NCBI GenBank assembly: GCA_023399215.1
Contig: JAEWQJ010000026.1
Span: 62,001-126,000, forward strand
DNA from: Methanobacteriota archaeon
Lineage (GTDB): Archaea > Halobacteriota > Methanosarcinia > Methanosarcinales > Methanosarcinaceae
Direction of reading: 5' to 3'
Length of the DNA: 64,000 nucleotides
Part shown: positions 44,416 to 54,354 of the stretch, piece by piece
Position numbering within the stretch: the stretch's first letter is position 1
Layout: every line of letters begins with the position of its first letter
Translations under genes and position numbers: made by a program
The notes under the pieces: generated by a model
What the model was told of the DNA's origin: nothing
Seen by the model: the letters and a program-made list of their open reading frames with translations, nothing else
The model's database searches: none

Positions 44416-45123
44416 ATGCATATAATGGAAGGGTATTTACCAGCTATTTGGTGTATAGTATGGTTTGTGGTATCAATACCAGTTGTTGCTTACGGTGTTT
44501 ACAAACTGAATAAATTAGTGAAAGAGGAGCGCGGAATTTTACCTGTACTTGCCGTTGCAGGTGCATTTATTTTCGTCCTTTCATCACTCAAAATGCCTTC
44601 AGTTACCGGAAGCTGTTCTCACCCAACAGGAACTGGTATAGGTGCAATCATATTTGGGCCTGCTATTACTGCAGTTCTCTCGACAATTGTACTTATCTAT
44701 CAGGCTCTTTTCCTGGCACATGGTGGCCTGACCACCCTTGGAGCAAATGTCTTCTCCATGGGCATCGTGGGTCCGATAGTGTCATACCTGATCTATAAGG
44801 CTGGGATGAAAGGCAAACTCAATTTCTATCTAGTTGTCTTTTTGGCTGCAACCCTTGGAGACTGGGCTACTTACATCGTGACTTCTACAGAACTTGCTCT
44901 GGCATTTCCTGCAGGAGGAATACTTTCCTTTGGAGGGTTCTTCAGTTCATTCAGCAAATTTGTTGCAATTTTCGCAATTACTCAGATACCGTTGGCGATT
45001 GTAGAAGGCGCTGTCAGCGCACTGCTTTTCAAGTATATCATACAAGCTAAAAGTGATTTATTAGTTGAAATGAAAGTTATTGGAGAACCACTTGTAAGAA
45101 AACTTAGGGGGCTCCCTGCATGA
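44416..45123 (+). CDS. cbiM: Cobalt ECF transporter substrate-binding membrane protein CbiM
   Basis: 235 residues, about seven membrane segments. The start [13 protein letters not shown] is decisive: in CbiM the N-terminal Met-His (His2) forms the metal site, so ATG 44416 is the real start and the upstream in-frame ATG at 44293 is not. A second metal-site region is [17 protein letters not shown]. It binds Co2+ and, with CbiN, CbiQ and CbiO, forms the ECF importer feeding cobalamin synthesis, which methanogens need for methyltransferases. It overlaps cbiN by 4 nt. Confidence 0.96.
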   Translation: MHIMEGYLPAIWCIVWFVVSIPVVAYGVYKLNKLVKEERGILPVLAVAGAFIFVLSSLKMPSVTGSCSHPTGTGIGAIIFGPAITAVLSTIVLIYQALFLAHGGLTTLGANVFSMGIVGPIVSYLIYKAGMKGKLNFYLVVFLAATLGDWATYIVTSTELALAFPAGGILSFGGFFSSFSKFVAIFAITQIPLAIVEGAVSALLFKYIIQAKSDLLVEMKVIGEPLVRKLRGLPA

Positions 45124-45455
45124 GTAGAAAATTAGAACTTATAGTACTTGCCATCCTCCTGATTTTCGTAGCTCAGTTTATTTACGTCTCTTCGACCACA
45201 GATGCCGAATATGGTGGAGCTGACGACAAACCTGAAGGTGTTATTGAGGAAATTACCGGTGGAACTTACACACCCATTGCACACCCTATCTGGGAACCTC
45301 CAAGTGGTGAAATTGAAAGCCTCTTATTTGCATTACAGGCAGCTATCGGTGCATCGATCATTGGATATTTCCTCGGATATTACAGGGCCAAAAGCAACTA
45401 TGAAAAAAAACTCGAGTTCAAAACCGGAAGTAAAACTGAAAAACAGTCGCTATAA
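45120..45455 (+). CDS. cbiN: Cobalt transport accessory protein CbiN
   Basis: 111 residues with two membrane segments (about 5-25, [17 protein letters not shown], and about 73-92, [20 protein letters not shown]). An outer loop ([20 protein letters not shown]) lies between them, matching the CbiN layout. CbiN interacts with CbiM and is required for metal loading. The ATG overlaps the cbiM stop (ATGA). A 128-bp gap separates it from cbiQ. Confidence 0.93.
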   Translation: MSRKLELIVLAILLIFVAQFIYVSSTTDAEYGGADDKPEGVIEEITGGTYTPIAHPIWEPPSGEIESLLFALQAAIGASIIGYFLGYYRAKSNYEKKLEFKTGSKTEKQSL

Positions 45456-45583
45456 AAACATCTTCTGTACATTTTTTTCTTTGCCATGTTCTCGTTCCCT
45501 TCTTAAAGGAAGGAAAGTTTTTATCTTCTAACTTTTATTTATCTTTTAATTTATATCTCAAGCCATTTATTTGCGGGTTTTCT

Positions 45584-46366
45584 ATGACCAATATCCTTGA
45601 CGATTATGCCCTAATGAGCCCCCTCAGGCACCGAAACAACTGGTTGAAATTGGCGATAGTATTATTCGGCTTACTTGCAGGAGTTTCAGCCACGTCCCCT
45701 ATTCCTCCTATTTTTATGGCGTTATGCATGAGCTTTGCAACAGTGGCTCTTGGCAAGGCACCTCTTAAAACATATTTCAAGCTCTTGCTAGCTCCTTTGG
45801 GCTTTGCTATTGCAGGTATTCTTATTATTGCCTTCTTTTCCGGATCGGGACCTGAATTGTTGTCATTCAAATTCCTCGGTTATCCTCTCTCTGTAAGAAC
45901 AGATGGACTTGAGCTTGCCCTGCTGGTACTTGCAAGATCAATAAGTGGGATGTGCTGCCTTTATTTCCTCGCACTGACAACCCCCATGATAGAACTTTTT
46001 GCCGTACTCAAAGCTGCCAGGCTTCCTGAATCTCTTATCGAACTTTCAATGCTTATCTACAGGTACATTTTTGTTTTCCTGGACATGGCCCTTTGCATAA
46101 GGTATGCCCAGACTGTAAGACTCGGGTACTCAAACTTCAGGCGTTCTATAAATTCTATTGGAATGCTTGCAAGCACTCTTTTCATCCGTTCCTGGGAGCA
46201 GGGAGACAAACTCTTTCTGGCAATGAATTCCAGGTGCTATGATGGAAAAATGACCCTTTTCGAGGTTAAGAGACCTGTAAAAGCAACAGAATTACTTTTA
46301 ACCTCTGCTTACTTTATTTCAACTCTTGCACTGTTTTATTTTACAAAAAACATATCCATTGTTTGA
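45584..46366 (+). CDS. cbiQ: ECF transporter transmembrane subunit CbiQ
   Basis: 260 residues with five or six membrane segments. The T-component signatures are visible in the cytoplasmic coupling helices: AARLPESLIELSMLIYRYIF near 145 and RSWEQGDKLFLAMNSRCYDG near 205 (two A-R-G-type motifs that contact the ATPase). It couples ATP hydrolysis by CbiO to cobalt movement through CbiM. It starts 128 bp after cbiN and ends 11 bp before cbiO. Confidence 0.95.
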   Translation: MTNILDDYALMSPLRHRNNWLKLAIVLFGLLAGVSATSPIPPIFMALCMSFATVALGKAPLKTYFKLLLAPLGFAIAGILIIAFFSGSGPELLSFKFLGYPLSVRTDGLELALLVLARSISGMCCLYFLALTTPMIELFAVLKAARLPESLIELSMLIYRYIFVFLDMALCIRYAQTVRLGYSNFRRSINSIGMLASTLFIRSWEQGDKLFLAMNSRCYDGKMTLFEVKRPVKATELLLTSAYFISTLALFYFTKNISIV

Positions 46367-46377
46367 GGTAACAGATC

Positions 46378-47739
46378 ATGATCATTCTTGAGACCAGGGG
46401 ACTTAAATATACATACCCTGACGGAACTGTAGCTATTCAGGACCTGAACATTGAAATAAAAAAAGGAAAAAAGGTAGCCTTCGTAGGTCAAAACGGCTCC
46501 GGAAAATCTACTCTTTTTTTTCTACTGAACGGGACCTTAAAACCAGCTGATGGCGAGGTCCTTTTCCATGGAGTTCCTTTTAAGTACAATTCAAAATCCC
46601 TCAGAGAAATCCGAAAATCCATAGGAATTGTTTTTCAGAATTCCGATGACCAGATCTTTGCCCCTACAGTGTACCAGGATGTAGCTTTTGGGCCGGCAAA
46701 TCTGGGTTATTCAAAAGAAAGGGTTGATGCCTGTGTACAGCAAGCCCTTGAACAGGTGGGACTCTCCCGTCTAAAAGATAAGCCACCCCATCACCTCAGT
46801 GGAGGACAGAAAAAACGGGTTGCAATTGCCGGGATTATGGCAATGGAACCTGAAGTGATTATCCTTGACGAACCGCTCTCTAATCTTGATCCTGTAGGAG
46901 CGGATGAAATTATGGATTTGCTTAACGAATTTAACCAGTTTGGGAGCACCATTATTATCTCTACTCATGATGTGGATTTAGCATACCGCTGGTCTGATTA
47001 TGTGTTCCTGCTGTCAAACAGCAAAATTATAGGACAGGGCACTCCGGCAGAAGTTTTCAAAGACTCTGAACTCCTCAAAAAAACCGGGCTCAGACAACCC
47101 ACTACCCTTGAGATATATCATGAAATCGAAAGAAGAGGGCTTGCATCTGGTGGAAATTCCCCAAAAACCATCCCTGACCTTGTCAATACTCTAAAACCTA
47201 TTGATCTTATATGGGTTGACGCCCCTCCGGGAGTCAAAGAAGGAGATAGCCTGAACTTAGGGATCATGTACGGACAGTATGCGACTCAGTCTCCTTACGA
47301 AGCTGTTAACGCTACCGTGCTGCATATCCATCCAGACGGAAGGGCTATTGTTGAGTTAAAGCGTAAAGGGATCAAAGCCGGCGGAGTTCTGATTTATGAT
47401 ACTGATAACTATTCCCTGCCAGAAGTAAAACAAATCCTTAAGGAAGGAGAAATCGTCTTTATCGGAGCGATGGGTAAAAAAAGTAAAACTCTTGCTGAGC
47501 ATGATGGAATCAAGTTGGACATTTCCTCAGGCGTTATAGACAAAACTATCCTGACGGCCCTTTGCGGAAAACGCTGCCTTATCCTTACGGCTGGTGGGAT
47601 GGTTGACCATGCCCTTAAGAGAATAAAGGAGTATGTGGAGACAAGCGGGATAGAGTTTACTGTTGGAGTTGTTAACAGGAAAGAAGATTCTCAGTGGATC
47701 GGAGAAACTAAGGACAACTCTGAAACGCTTAAGGTGTGA
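46378..47739 (+). CDS. cbiO: Cobalt ECF transporter ATPase CbiO with extra C-terminal domain
   Basis: 453 residues, against about 270-290 for ordinary CbiO. Residues 1-245 are the ATPase: Walker [10 protein letters not shown] near 38, signature [13 protein letters not shown] near 139, Walker [13 protein letters not shown] near 162, H-loop ISTHDVD. After a linker ([15 protein letters not shown], as in other CbiO) about 190 additional residues follow. They open [20 protein letters not shown] and include [20 protein letters not shown] and [18 protein letters not shown] do not recognise this domain with confidence; it has an alternating alpha/beta look. It could be regulatory. No frame disturbance is seen. 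Confidence 0.93.
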   Translation: MIILETRGLKYTYPDGTVAIQDLNIEIKKGKKVAFVGQNGSGKSTLFFLLNGTLKPADGEVLFHGVPFKYNSKSLREIRKSIGIVFQNSDDQIFAPTVYQDVAFGPANLGYSKERVDACVQQALEQVGLSRLKDKPPHHLSGGQKKRVAIAGIMAMEPEVIILDEPLSNLDPVGADEIMDLLNEFNQFGSTIIISTHDVDLAYRWSDYVFLLSNSKIIGQGTPAEVFKDSELLKKTGLRQPTTLEIYHEIERRGLASGGNSPKTIPDLVNTLKPIDLIWVDAPPGVKEGDSLNLGIMYGQYATQSPYEAVNATVLHIHPDGRAIVELKRKGIKAGGVLIYDTDNYSLPEVKQILKEGEIVFIGAMGKKSKTLAEHDGIKLDISSGVIDKTILTALCGKRCLILTAGGMVDHALKRIKEYVETSGIEFTVGVVNRKEDSQWIGETKDNSETLKV

Positions 47740-47883
47740 TTAAAAAATAGAACTTGTAGTTGGGATCCAAATAAAGTAGAATAAACGTTCCTATTAATTT
47801 CCTGGTCGTTCTCTATAATCTGGCTGATATTATCCCCAACTGCTCATAAAGTAGTTTTTAGGCCCTTTTTGTTCCAAACCTCA

Positions 47884-47915
47884 GTGCAACTGGAGCTGAC
47901 TTGTGCTCCTTGCAC
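47884..47915 (+). terminator. Hairpin downstream of cbiO
   Basis: GTGCAA (47884-47889) pairs with TTGCAC (47910-47915), and inside it GGAGC (47892-47896) pairs with GCTCC (47905-47909). It lies 145 bp after cbiO. The outer GTGCAA/TTGCAC pair is the same as in the GC-rich hairpin at 27877-27909. Terminator or processing signal is likely. Confidence 0.5.
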
Positions 47916-48035
47916 AGAAACGCAAGTATTTGTTATACTGAATATTTAATCATGGCAATATCAACCATATAAATACTGGATGACCAATAAAAAAGAAGGA
48001 CAGAGAAATAAAAAGTCTTTAAATTCTTTATATGT

Positions 48036-48215
48036 TTACTGAGGCCACAGGGCAATTATTTTATCTATGGCTACATGGGTATACTTTCCGTCGTTTTTGA
48101 GAGTGAGGACATTATCGGCACAGGCTTCTATGGTTCCCTTGAAAACATCTGGCCCACCGCAGTAAACGTCTACAGCCTTGTTAAGATAATGTTCTACTAT
48201 AAAGCATTGATACAT
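48036..48215 (-). CDS. 59-aa conserved small protein, Sm-like
   Basis: MYQCFIVEHYLNKAVDVYCG followed by GPDVFKGTIEACADNVLTLK and NDGKYTHVAIDKIIALWP. The pattern of a strand with V-D-V-Y, a turn G-x-I-E, then L-T-L and a second turn leading to H-V-A-I-D-K-I resembles one Sm/Lsm-type barrel half-motif. Such small proteins are known in Methanosarcina with no assigned role. ATG 48215 has GGAGG 8 nt upstream. No operon partner is apparent; it stands tail to tail with cbiO. Confidence 0.8.
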   Translation of the reverse strand: MYQCFIVEHYLNKAVDVYCGGPDVFKGTIEACADNVLTLKNDGKYTHVAIDKIIALWPQ

Positions 48216-48559
48216 TTTGTTTCCTCCAGTTTCTTGTTATTGTCTACTGTAATTTTGGTAATACATTGGCTAATCTGCATTATCCGTATACTAATTGCGC
48301 ATTTATAAGTAATAAAGGTATTTAAAAATTAAAATTGATTTTTAAAAATGAAAAGCCGTTAATCTTTGAAATAAAGTTAGTTTTTTTGTCCAATAGATAT
48401 TCATTCTAAGATTCCCGCTTTACCAGGATAATTATATGACATTTTTCGTCAGATTTACTTGCTTAAGAAGGACGCAAAAGATAGGTTTATCTGGAACATT
48501 ATTATCTTCATTGTAGAAAACCAATCTAAAATGATACTTTTCAATTAGCTGAGACCTAT
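48216..48559. other. Intergenic region left of the insertion sequence
   Basis: AT-rich, with the promoter of the small minus-strand gene at its left side. No other feature seen. Confidence 0.45.
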
Positions 48560-50275
48560 CAGGCTGTCCGACAATTATCTCAGTTAATTGAGGTTTCTGC
48601 TTTGAATATACTAATTATTATATAATATTCTACTAATTTTTTGGTTTATGGCTTTCATTAAATCTTTAAAGAGTCAAGTTTGGACTTTACCTCCAGATAT
48701 CCGAGATCTTATTCCTTCAGATCATATCTGCTACTTGGTTGAGTCTTTTGTGGATGAAATGGATTTTAGTGAATTTGAAACCAGGTATGATGGTTCTGGA
48801 CACCCTGCTTATCATCCTTGCATAATGTGTAAAATTTTGATTCAATCTATGCTTGATAGAGTTCGATCATCGCGAGCGATAGCTCGCAATGTTCGAGAAA
48901 ATATAGTTTACATGTATTTAGCTGAAAACCTACAACCTGATTTTAGAACAATCAGTGATTTCAGAAAAGAGAATGAAAAATTGATTATTGCAATGTTCAA
49001 AAATACAGTTAAAGCAGCCAGAAATCTAGGAGTAATAGGTCTTGAACAATTAAGCATTGATGGATCCAAAGTAAAAGCTTCTGCGTCAAGAAAAAGTGCC
49101 TTTATGAAAAATGTCTTGGAAGTAATTGAAGAATACGTCAAGAATGAATTAAAAAAAGGTATTGAAATAGACAAAGTTGAGGATGAGCACTTTGGAAAAT
49201 GCCGTGGTTATGATCAGTTGAATGAAAGTGAAAAACACAAAGTAAAAGCTGTAGTCGTGAAGTACATAAAGCAAGTCAATAAGGATGAATCTGGCGATAG
49301 AAAAAGGACGATTGAAAATACAATTAAGGAAGCACTTAATGAATTTGAAAAAGACAGTATTGATAATGTGAGCTTGACTGATCAAGAATCTCGGTTTATG
49401 CTTAACAAAAAAGGAACGATTGAACTGGCATATAATACTCAAATTACAGTCGATCATAAACTAGGAATCATAGTTGCACGATGTATGCCAAGACAGAAAC
49501 GATACGTATCAATTGAAGCCTCAAATTGAAATGGTGGAAGAAAATTGTGGTTTATTAAAAGTAGGCACTAAACTATGCGCAGACACTGGATACTATAGCG
49601 GAAACAACATACATTATTTGAATGATAAAAAATTGGATCCATATATTCCAGAGCAAGAAGTAACTAAAACAATAACAGAAAACGTCGAAGATGTTAGGTT
49701 TGATATTAGTAATTTTGACTATAATGAAGAAATGGATGAATTTATTTGCCCTGAAAACCAAAGATTGAAGTTTTTGCGTGAAGGGTATGAGAAAGAAAGG
49801 AGGAGAAAGGACAGAATTTACAAGGGAACCGAATGTCAAAAATGTGAATTTGCCAAAAATTGTACAAAAAGAAAGGATGGAATTAGACAGTTAAAAATAG
49901 CTGAATTTTCAAAAGAAAGAAAGCAATTAGCAGATAAAATGAAAACAGAAGAAGCAAAAGGAATATTCAGACAAAGAAAGCAGGTAGTGGAACCTGTAAT
50001 TGGAAATTATAAAGAGAATTTAGGGTTTAGAGAATTCTCACAAAGGGAATAAAATCAGTCAGAAATGAATTTAATTTGGTATGTACAGCAGTTAACTTAA
50101 AGAAAATATGGATTTACTCAAATAAAAACGAGATCATTAGAAAGATAAATGGAATAAATGGAACTTTTCACTTTAAGACCTGAGTAATAAGGAATAGAAA
50201 ACAAATCTCATAAAAAAGTTCCAATTTACAGCAACGATATTATTTCATTACTAACAGTAATTGTCGGACAGCCTG
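48560..50275 (+). mobile_element. IS1182-type insertion sequence
   Basis: Perfect 18-bp terminal inverted repeats: CAGGCTGTCCGACAATTA at 48560-48577 and its inverse at 50258-50275. The element is 1716 bp and contains one transposase gene (48648-50183), now frameshifted twice. No clear target-site duplication is seen. Intact ends mean it could still be moved by a transposase supplied from another copy. Confidence 0.88.
48648..50183 (+). pseudogene. IS1182-family transposase, two frameshifts
   Basis: The first part (48648 to about 49475) carries the N-terminal domain (MAFIKSLKSQVWTLPPDIRD, YHPCIMCKILIQSMLDRV) and the first catalytic Asp region (LSIDGSKVKASASRK). At about 49476 the frame shifts by one base and continues as DVCQDRNDTYQLKPQIEMVE with CADTGYYSG, and later CQKCEFAKNC. 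At about 50036 a second one-base shift is needed to continue LTKGIKSVRNEFNLVCTAVN and reach TGA at 50181. Each break fits a single-base deletion. Programmed frameshifting is unlikely, as this family normally uses one frame. Confidence 0.85.
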
Positions 50276-50346
50276 CAAGCTAGCGGGGTATTCGACTGAA
50301 ATAAAAGTATGTAATACTGTTACATTATTAAACTGCGTTGAGGTAA

Positions 50347-51744
50347 ATGATGAGAAAATCCACATTGATTATTCTGGCTATCATAGGGTTGTTGACATGG
50401 TTTTTATTACCACACTTGCAAGTTAATCAATTTAATTTAGGCACAAACAATACAACAGAAGAACAGAGAGCAAATTTAGAAAATCAGTATCGTGCAACTA
50501 TAACTCAAGCATTTGTTGGCATTGCAGTTTTATATGGATTATATCAGAGTTGGCAAAGAATTAGCATTGCAGAGAACAATTTAAAAGCTACTCAGAAGAA
50601 TCTGGAAGTTTTTCAGGGAAATTTGAGAGTTGCTCAGGACAATTTGGAAGTTTCTCGTGAAGGTCAGATTACCGAACGTTTTACTCGGGCTATTGATCAG
50701 TTAGGAAATAAAAAAATGGAGATTCGATTCGGCGGAATATATGCCCTTGAAAGAATCTCAAATGAATCTGAAAAAGATTACTGGCCAATTATGGAAATTC
50801 TAACAGCTTATGTTAGGAAAAACTCACCTGTTGAAACAGATGAAACACAAGATAAGGTATCTTTGGATATTCAAGCAATTCTTACTGTAATAGGAAGAAG
50901 AAAATATTTTTTTATTTCTAAGGAGTCAAATTGTTTAGAGTACAATTATCTAGATCTGAAAAGAACTAATCTACGGGAAGCTAACCTTGAAAAGGCTCAC
51001 CTCGGAGGAGCTATTTTTATAGAGTCCGATCTTAGAAAGGCTAAACTTGAAAAGGCTAATCTCAAAGGTGCCAACCTTACAGAGGCTAAACTTGAAGGAG
51101 CTCACCTTAGAAGAGCTAACCTTGAAAGAGCTTATCTTAAAAAGGCTAATTGTAAAAAAGCTAGTTTTGTTGGAGGAGCTTATCTTGGAGGAGCTTACCT
51201 TGAAGAAGCTAATCTTGAAGAAGCTTACTTTAGAAAAGCTAACCTTGAAGAAGCTTATCTTAAAAAGGCTAATTGTAAAAAAGTTAACTTTGAAGCGGCT
51301 AACCTTGAATGCGCTAACCTTGAAGGAGCTGACCTTAAAGAGGCTAAACTTGGAGGGGCCATACTTAAAGACGCTAACCTTAAAGGAGCTGACCTTAAAG
51401 AGGCTAATCTTGGAGGAGCTATAATTGAAGGCGCTAACCTTGAAGGGGCTATAATTGAAGGAGCTTACCTTGGAATATATATAATTGAGCATGTTATTAA
51501 ATTGGGTGAAGGAGCTAACCTTTTAAATGCTGATCTTAAAGATGCTAACCTTAAAGGGGTAGACTTTGAAAAGGCCAATCTTCAAGGAGCTAACCTTGAA
51601 GGAGCTAACCTTAAAAATGCACTTAATTTATCAATTGACCAGCTCTCCAAAGTAAAAACACTTTATAATGCAGAATTAGACGAAGAGCTACTCATACCAC
51701 TAAAAGAAAAATATCCTGTCCTTTTCAAAAAACCTAATGAATGA
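50347..51744 (+). CDS. Membrane-anchored pentapeptide-repeat protein
   Basis: 465 residues. Two N-terminal hydrophobic segments (LIILAIIGLLTWFLLP; AFVGIAVLYGLYQSW) are followed by a coiled-coil stretch (AENNLKATQKNLEVFQGNLR) and a conserved segment (ITERFTRAIDQLGNKKMEIR, GGIYALERIS). Then about 200 residues of A(N/D/Y)LxxA pentapeptide repeats form a right-handed square beta-helix, broken by a short insert near 375-390 (GIYIIEHVIKLG). The ITERFTRAIDQLG module plus repeats is a common combination in cyanobacteria and Methanosarcina with unknown role. It begins 71 bp after the insertion sequence, whose presence may have separated it from its former promoter. Confidence 0.88.
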   Translation: MMRKSTLIILAIIGLLTWFLLPHLQVNQFNLGTNNTTEEQRANLENQYRATITQAFVGIAVLYGLYQSWQRISIAENNLKATQKNLEVFQGNLRVAQDNLEVSREGQITERFTRAIDQLGNKKMEIRFGGIYALERISNESEKDYWPIMEILTAYVRKNSPVETDETQDKVSLDIQAILTVIGRRKYFFISKESNCLEYNYLDLKRTNLREANLEKAHLGGAIFIESDLRKAKLEKANLKGANLTEAKLEGAHLRRANLERAYLKKANCKKASFVGGAYLGGAYLEEANLEEAYFRKANLEEAYLKKANCKKVNFEAANLECANLEGADLKEAKLGGAILKDANLKGADLKEANLGGAIIEGANLEGAIIEGAYLGIYIIEHVIKLGEGANLLNADLKDANLKGVDFEKANLQGANLEGANLKNALNLSIDQLSKVKTLYNAELDEELLIPLKEKYPVLFKKPNE

Positions 51745-52078
51745 TTAAATAACTTCACCAAAATAACCTAAAAAATTAATACTATATTGGAAATTAATGG
51801 TAGTGTGCCAATTTTTCTGTAAAATCATAAATATCAAAAAGTTATTGAGTAGACAATTCCATATCGGAAGAACAAAATTACACGCAGTACATAAAAAATT
51901 GACATAGAATTTACAGCAAATTCACGACAATGCCCTTCAAGCGCCGGGCTCTCGAATAGGAAAAGGGCCTCCTGGACATCCGGGTTAATTATAGCATTCA
52001 GAGAATCAAAGACCTTATTTAGTCCTTTCCAGCAACTTGGTCAATTATAATGTTATGATCAGCTACTCTTTTCATTGA
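51745..52078. other. Intergenic region with possible gene remnant
   Basis: On the minus strand about 51840-52035 one frame is open and protein-like (CWKGLNKVFDSLNAIINPDV, then SPALEGHCREFAVN) but lacks a start and family. It is probably debris. Confidence 0.4.
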
Positions 52079-52207
52079 TCAGCTACTCTTATCACAACTC
52101 AACAGATGCTTCTTTTTTCCCCCTCGCTCATCTTCAGGATGTATCGGATCTACATGAGCAGTCTCTTCCTCTTCTTCCTTTTTCTCTTCTTTCTTTTCTT
52201 CTACCAT
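52079..52207 (-). CDS. 42-aa highly charged small protein
   Basis: MVEEKKEEKKEEEEETAHVD followed by PIHPEDERGGKKKHLLSCDK. An acidic/basic low-complexity peptide with one Cys. A GAGTTAC-type leader precedes the ATG but there is no strong ribosome site. The second half is less biased, which favours a real gene slightly over chance. Function unknown. It resembles in character the 46-aa protein at 56906-57046. Confidence 0.4.
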   Translation of the reverse strand: MVEEKKEEKKEEEEETAHVDPIHPEDERGGKKKHLLSCDKSS

Positions 52208-52434
52208 TGAGTTACACCCCTCTATAAAAATTATTCAAGCGAACATCATGCGGTGTCGGTTAAGATTTGGAGACTTACTCCTATGTGTTATTATTCTCTA
52301 AATTATATAATACTCAATAAAAGGATAATAATTCTTATGCAAACCCCTAACAAGCTAACAAAAAATCGGCACGGTGGAAAAAGGTTATCCTTCAAAAGAA
52401 GAAAAATTGTAGCTCTTCAAAAGCTCTACCTAAA

Positions 52435-52516
52435 TATAGTCACGAGGCTAAATAATGTAACTGCTTAACTAAGATGCAATGAGATTCTTGTTGTAACAAT
52501 TACAGGCGTGACTATA
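52435..52516. mobile_element. 82-bp MITE-like element, copy 2
   Basis: Same length and same termini (TATAGTCACG and CGTGACTATA) as the element at 2136-2217, with scattered internal differences. It interrupts or ends a short plus-strand frame at 52253-52468, which is therefore not called as a gene. Confidence 0.75.
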
Positions 52517-52659
52517 ACATCAATAAAATCATTCAAAAATATTAAAGTATTGAAAGAAGAACTGGATGAATTGAGAGAAATATACGTTTACACATAAAAT
52601 GTCGCATTATTTTAAGTGGTGACTATAAGTGAATCTCATTTGAAAGGATCTGCTAATTT

Positions 52660-53385
52660 ATGAGAACAGACAGTATAAACCACTGGGATATTGTTGCTGA
52701 AAATTATAGTGAGGAAAACGATCGGGGAAGAAATTTTCATTCTCAGATATACCTGGCTGCCGTAAATGAATTATTAGGAAACATAAAAGGAAAACGTGTT
52801 CTCGATGCAGGATGTGGTGACGGTTTTTTTTCGTTAGAACTTGCACAAAAAGGAGCGTTAGTTACAGCTGTAGATAGTTCCGAAGCTATGTTAAATATAG
52901 CAAAACGCAAGCATGTCCATGATAATCTTCAATATTATAATATGGATTTGACCAGTAAGTTAACTTTTGAAGATAAATCGTTTGACATTGTTGTGGCGAA
53001 TATGTTACTAATGGATATTCCTGAGATTGAATTACTTGTTTTTGAAGTAGCCAGGGTACTGAAAAATCCTGGGACTTTTATTTTCTCAATAACACATCCA
53101 TGCTTCTTTTTAAGTGACTGGGAAGAAAACGAAAATAACATAAAAACATATAAAAAAATTGGAAATTATTTAGAGGAAAGGGTAGAAGAATTGAATTTCT
53201 GGGGCAAAACGCTGCATTATCATAGACCTTTATCAAGGTACATAGAAACAGTTGAAAAAGCAGGAATGTACGTAAGTTCACTTAGAGAACCGGTTCCTCC
53301 AAGAGAATTAATAGAATTGTATCCGGAACAAGAGTATCATTGTAGAATTCCTTCATTTGTAGTAATTATGGCAAAGACGGTTTAA
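52660..53385 (+). CDS. Class I SAM-dependent methyltransferase
   Basis: 241 residues. SAM-binding motif I is VLDAGCGDGFFSLELA near 47, motif II acidic residue in VTAVDSSEAML near 69, post-motif II YNMDLTSKLTFEDKSFDIVV near 93, and motif IV VARVLKNPGTFIFSITHPCF near 130. It belongs to the Methyltransf_11/25 group with small-molecule or protein substrates. There is no operon neighbour within 250 bp. The C-terminal part (YHRPLSRYIETVEKAGMYVS) matches family members of unknown substrate. Confidence 0.9.
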   Translation: MRTDSINHWDIVAENYSEENDRGRNFHSQIYLAAVNELLGNIKGKRVLDAGCGDGFFSLELAQKGALVTAVDSSEAMLNIAKRKHVHDNLQYYNMDLTSKLTFEDKSFDIVVANMLLMDIPEIELLVFEVARVLKNPGTFIFSITHPCFFLSDWEENENNIKTYKKIGNYLEERVEELNFWGKTLHYHRPLSRYIETVEKAGMYVSSLREPVPPRELIELYPEQEYHCRIPSFVVIMAKTV

Positions 53386-53450
53386 GAAAACACTCTATCA
53401 CTCGTATAATGACGTTTTCGGTTTAATGTCTCGCACAACAAGACCTAATA

Positions 53451-53639
53451 CTAGTGCATCGATTCTCAAATACGTGCATAATAAGAAAATAATTACAGCT
53501 TATGACGCAAATATTGACACAAATATTATTTTAAAGTCCCATGGAATTCTGTAACACGAAAAACGCAGCCAGTCGCAGAGTGATTCGATCTGGTTTTCAA
53601 AAAATTCATTTTGGACATACTTTGGAATCGATGCACTAG
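53451..53639. mobile_element. 189-bp MITE, copy 1
   Basis: Begins CTAGTGCATCGATTC and ends with the exact inverse GAATCGATGCACTAG. A second 189-bp copy in the same orientation lies at 54035-54223, differing at only a few positions. The outer CTAG may be either part of the inverted repeat or a duplicated target. No coding capacity. The two copies flank the small membrane-protein gene at 53741-53959. Confidence 0.88.
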
Positions 53640-53740
53640 TGACTATCACTAGTATAAATTTCTGAGTGTAAAACACAACGTAGGTGCAGGTTGAGAAGCA
53701 GATCTACCCTGCCTTTTTGAAGTGTTTTAGGTTACGTTTA

Positions 53741-53959
53741 TTATTTATGAATATATCGAATAACAATTTTGGCTATTGAAATTACTAAACCTATCATAAC
53801 AAGGGTTGCAATGATTAGAATAGGTCCAGCGCCTACAATGCTACCAATAAGTATAAACAGGGAGTCATGGCCTGGAAAAATATAATAGGCGATGCCAATA
53901 ATTAGTAATATTATTATAAATATTGTTGACAATGATTGGATTGATATCTTTTGTAACAT
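53741..53959 (-). CDS. 72-aa membrane protein
   Basis: MLQKISIQSLSTIFIIILLI begins the protein; two hydrophobic segments (about 10-28 and 33-64) are separated by a short loop YIFPGHDSLF. The second segment contains GSIVGAGPILIIATLVMIGL. No family recognised. It is the only gene between two direct 189-bp MITE copies, so it could move as a composite unit if the MITE ends are recognised together. Confidence 0.6.
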   Translation of the reverse strand: MLQKISIQSLSTIFIIILLIIGIAYYIFPGHDSLFILIGSIVGAGPILIIATLVMIGLVISIAKIVIRYIHK

Positions 53960-54034
53960 AAATTATCATTATTACTTAATGAGCTTTTAATCATTTAAAT
54001 TTAATTCATGTTTTTAACGACACGATTTCATAGT

Positions 54035-54223
54035 CTAGTGCATCTATTCTTAAATACGTGCATAATAAGAAAATAATTACAGCTTATGACGCAAATATTG
54101 ACACAAATATTATTTTAAAGTCCCATGGAATTTTGTAACACGAAAAACGCAGCCAGTCGCAGAGTGATTCGATCTGGTTTTCAAAAAATTCATTATGGAC
54201 ATACTTTGGAATCGATGCACTAG
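54035..54223. mobile_element. 189-bp MITE, copy 2
   Basis: CTAGTGCATCTATTC at the left (one change from copy 1) and GAATCGATGCACTAG at the right. The interior is nearly identical to 53451-53639, so transposition or duplication was recent. Confidence 0.88.
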
Positions 54224-54354
54224 CTTGGCACAACAGGCCTAATAGGCCTAATACTTGTTCCTTTAGCGTAATTTACGAAGAATCAATAATTGCAGAAGAT
54301 AATTGTATTAGTGAAAAAACATGAATTTAATTTACATACAGGAGTGCGAGTTGA

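Noticed and set aside
52253..52468. 71-codon plus-strand frame before the methyltransferase
   Set aside because: Its last third is made of the 82-bp MITE and there is no clear start or family.
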